From the NCBI GenBank assembly GCA_003022655.1, contig PXSX01000239.1, positions 1 to 5,557 on the forward strand: a stretch of 5,557 nucleotides of DNA. Direction: 5' to 3'. The stretch's first letter is position 1. Every line of letters starts with the position of its first letter. The notes beneath the pieces are model-generated. The model did no database searches. It had not been told where the DNA came from and saw nothing but the letters and a program-made list of their open reading frames with translations. A program made the position numbers and the translations under genes. Shown piece after piece: positions 4,436-5,557 of this stretch. The DNA is from Bacteroidetes bacterium QH_1_64_81. GTDB lineage: Bacteria > Bacteroidota > Rhodothermia > Rhodothermales > Salinibacteraceae.

Positions 4436-5140
4436 TTACTCCACACTCTCAAGCATCGGTTCCGGGGTCGAAAAGGCGCCCTCCGGAGCCGTGCTGGGTA
4501 GTGCAAGCGCGTTCGTGAGAAGCGCCTGGTCGGCACCCACGGCTTCCTTGCGCGCGGAAAGGTGGACGGTTCCGGCAGGGGCCTGCAGTTCCTCGTACTG
4601 AGTCCAATCGTAGAACTGAGGCGGGTCGCCCTCGGACATGCCCTGCAGGTGGTAGGCCCACCGGTCGAGCCGCCCCGTCTCCGTCGACACGTACAGCCAG
4701 TAGCGGTCGCCCGGGGTTCGACCTACGTCGTCGAACGTCAGCCGGAGGACATCGTGCTCGGCGGTCGACGAGTCGGGCAGGTACGTACGGTCTACGCCCG
4801 GATCGAATACTTTCAGTGGGGAAAGCAGCCAATACGTGTCGTTGACGAACCGGGCGTAGGCTTGCTCGCGGGCCGTTTCCCCGGCCGACCCAGTCAACTC
4901 TGTCCCGTTAAGGTACACCGTCTCGGCCATCTGACCGTTCTGCGCCGTCCGGGCATCGACGAGGGCGACGTACGATGAATCGGGGCCGGTGGACCACTCG
5001 ATGCGGTACTCGCCCGTGGTTCGGTCCCAGAGGTGACGCGCAATGGTTTCCCTTCCGTCCGGCGTCTCGATGCCGAAGTCGACGAGCACCCCGCCTCCGA
5101 CGAGGAGAATGGCAGTCAGTATGGAGCGAAAATAGGGCAT
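4436..5140 (-). CDS. Exported or membrane-anchored protein resembling DUF6503 (234 aa)
   Basis: The N-terminus has a short basic start and a hydrophobic stretch (SILTAILLVGGGVLV, 6-20) that could be a signal peptide or anchor. There is no lipobox cysteine, and no cysteine anywhere in the protein. The rest looks like a secreted beta-rich domain: RHLWDRTTGEYRIEW (35-49), VYLNGTEL (75-82), a YWLLSPLKVFDPGV segment (103-116), LRLTFDDVGRTPGDRYWLYV (132-151) and LDRWAYHLQG (158-167). This W-rich pattern resembles DUF6503 proteins of Bacteroidetes, which have no known function. The ATG at 5140 is fixed by an in-frame stop four codons upstream. Only about ten residues separate the hydrophobic segment from the conserved region, shorter than I would expect. 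The stop lies 68 nt before the permease start, so the two may be co-transcribed. Confidence 0.75.
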   Translation of the reverse strand: MPYFRSILTAILLVGGGVLVDFGIETPDGRETIARHLWDRTTGEYRIEWSTGPDSSYVALVDARTAQNGQMAETVYLNGTELTGSAGETAREQAYARFVNDTYWLLSPLKVFDPGVDRTYLPDSSTAEHDVLRLTFDDVGRTPGDRYWLYVSTETGRLDRWAYHLQGMSEGDPPQFYDWTQYEELQAPAGTVHLSARKEAVGADQALLTNALALPSTAPEGAFSTPEPMLESVE

Positions 5141-5298
5141 GGCAAGGTGTCATCGATGGAATAGGCTGCGCTCGCTCAACATACGGAGTGCGGCGCAGAG
5201 GTGCAGATCTCAGCGATCGGTCGGGATTCCCCGATTTAGCGGGTCCGGTGCGTAACCTCCGCACCTGCATACTCCCAAACGCCCGGACGCACAAACGC
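5141..5298. other. Intergenic region between ychF and the DUF6503-like gene with two hairpins
   Basis: No gene is seen in these 158 bp. Two inverted repeats are present: GGTGCG (5247-5252) with CGCACC (5260-5265) around a 7-nt loop, and TCGGG/CCCGA (5221-5234) around ATTC. Neither is followed by a T-run on the minus strand, so they are only weak candidates for a ychF terminator. No clear promoter was found for the downstream gene. Confidence 0.35.
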
Positions 5299-5557
5299 TC
5301 ACACGTTGAACCGGAACTCCATGACGTCGCCGTCCTCCACCACGTAGTCCTTCCCTTCCGTCCGGATGAGTCCCGCCTCCCGCGCCGCGGCCTCGGAGCC
5401 TGCCTCGTCAAAGTCCGAAAAATGAATCGTCTCGGCCTTGATGAAGCCCTCCTCGAAGTCGCTGTGGACCTTTCCGGCGGCCTGGGGCGCGAGGGTGCCC
5501 TCTTCGATGGTCCAGGCATAGGCTCCCTTCTCGTCCGCCGTAAAGAAGGTAATGAGG
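5299..5557 (-). CDS. ychF: Ribosome-binding ATPase/GTPase YchF, C-terminal part (OLA1 family), start outside the window
   Basis: The last 85 residues are visible. They include [52 protein letters not shown] and the end [18 protein letters not shown], matching the C-terminal TGS-like domain and the invariant tail of YchF/OLA1 proteins (about 360 aa in full). YchF is a universally conserved P-loop protein of the Obg branch that prefers ATP, associates with ribosomes and is linked to stress responses. The G domain and coiled coil are beyond the window edge. The frame is intact to a TGA at 5299-5301. Confidence 0.96.
   Translation of the reverse strand, partial: LITFFTADEKGAYAWTIEEGTLAPQAAGKVHSDFEEGFIKAETIHFSDFDEAGSEAAAREAGLIRTEGKDYVVEDGDVMEFRFNV

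Noticed and set aside
4908..5519. 203-codon minus-strand frame over ychF and the DUF6503-like gene
   Set aside because: It is arginine/proline/serine-rich and overlaps the clearly coding YchF C-terminus in another frame.
1..5557. CRISPR array, insertion sequence, transposon ends or integron sites
   Set aside because: No regularly spaced repeats, transposase motifs or paired terminal repeats were seen. The only mobile-type element is the group I intron.

Overview
The window looks like chromosomal DNA from a GC-rich, salt-adapted member of the Rhodothermota/Bacteroidota side of the tree, most like Salinibacter. This rests on four things seen in the sequence: the gene order rpmB-rpmG-DUF4295, which is typical of Bacteroidetes; the A-rich leaders without a Shine-Dalgarno site before the ribosomal protein genes; acidic proteins; and a bacterial phosphosulfolactate synthase. 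The genus is inferred from recall, not from a search. Every gene I can support is on the minus strand, so transcription runs from high to low coordinates.

Reading in the direction of transcription: the 3' end of ychF (5299-5557); a 158-bp gap with two small hairpins; a secreted or membrane-anchored protein resembling DUF6503 (4436-5140); a LolC/LolE-type ABC permease (3108-4367); phosphosulfolactate synthase comA (2193-3011); a leader of about 170 bp; then a compact translation block of rpmB (L28), rpmG (L33, overlapping L28 by 14 nt), a 50-aa DUF4295 protein, tRNA-Pro(UGG), tRNA-Arg(UCU) and tRNA-Cys(GCA). The block closes with a strong hairpin plus T-rich tail at 863-893. After it come a TetR-family regulator (153-758) with a perfect 22-bp operator-like palindrome upstream, and a piece of a medium-chain dehydrogenase/reductase gene (1-142) that starts at the domain junction and lacks its N-terminal domain.

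The most interesting item is the tRNA-Arg(UCU) gene (1049-1357). Its anticodon loop is interrupted between U34 and C35 by a 235-nt sequence that folds as a small group I intron: U.G pair at the 5' splice site, P2 with a GNRA loop, P3, P4, P5, P6, P7, P8 and P9, and a terminal G. There is no endonuclease gene in it. Joining the flanks gives a normal 74-nt tRNA. An ordinary tRNA scan could miss this gene, and the 94-97-codon reading frames over it are not genes.

Functionally the window combines translation (YchF, L28, L33, the DUF4295 protein, three tRNAs), envelope work (Lol-type permease, exported protein) and sulfonate metabolism (ComA, possibly feeding sulfonolipid synthesis). No gene-free stretch exceeds 300 bases.
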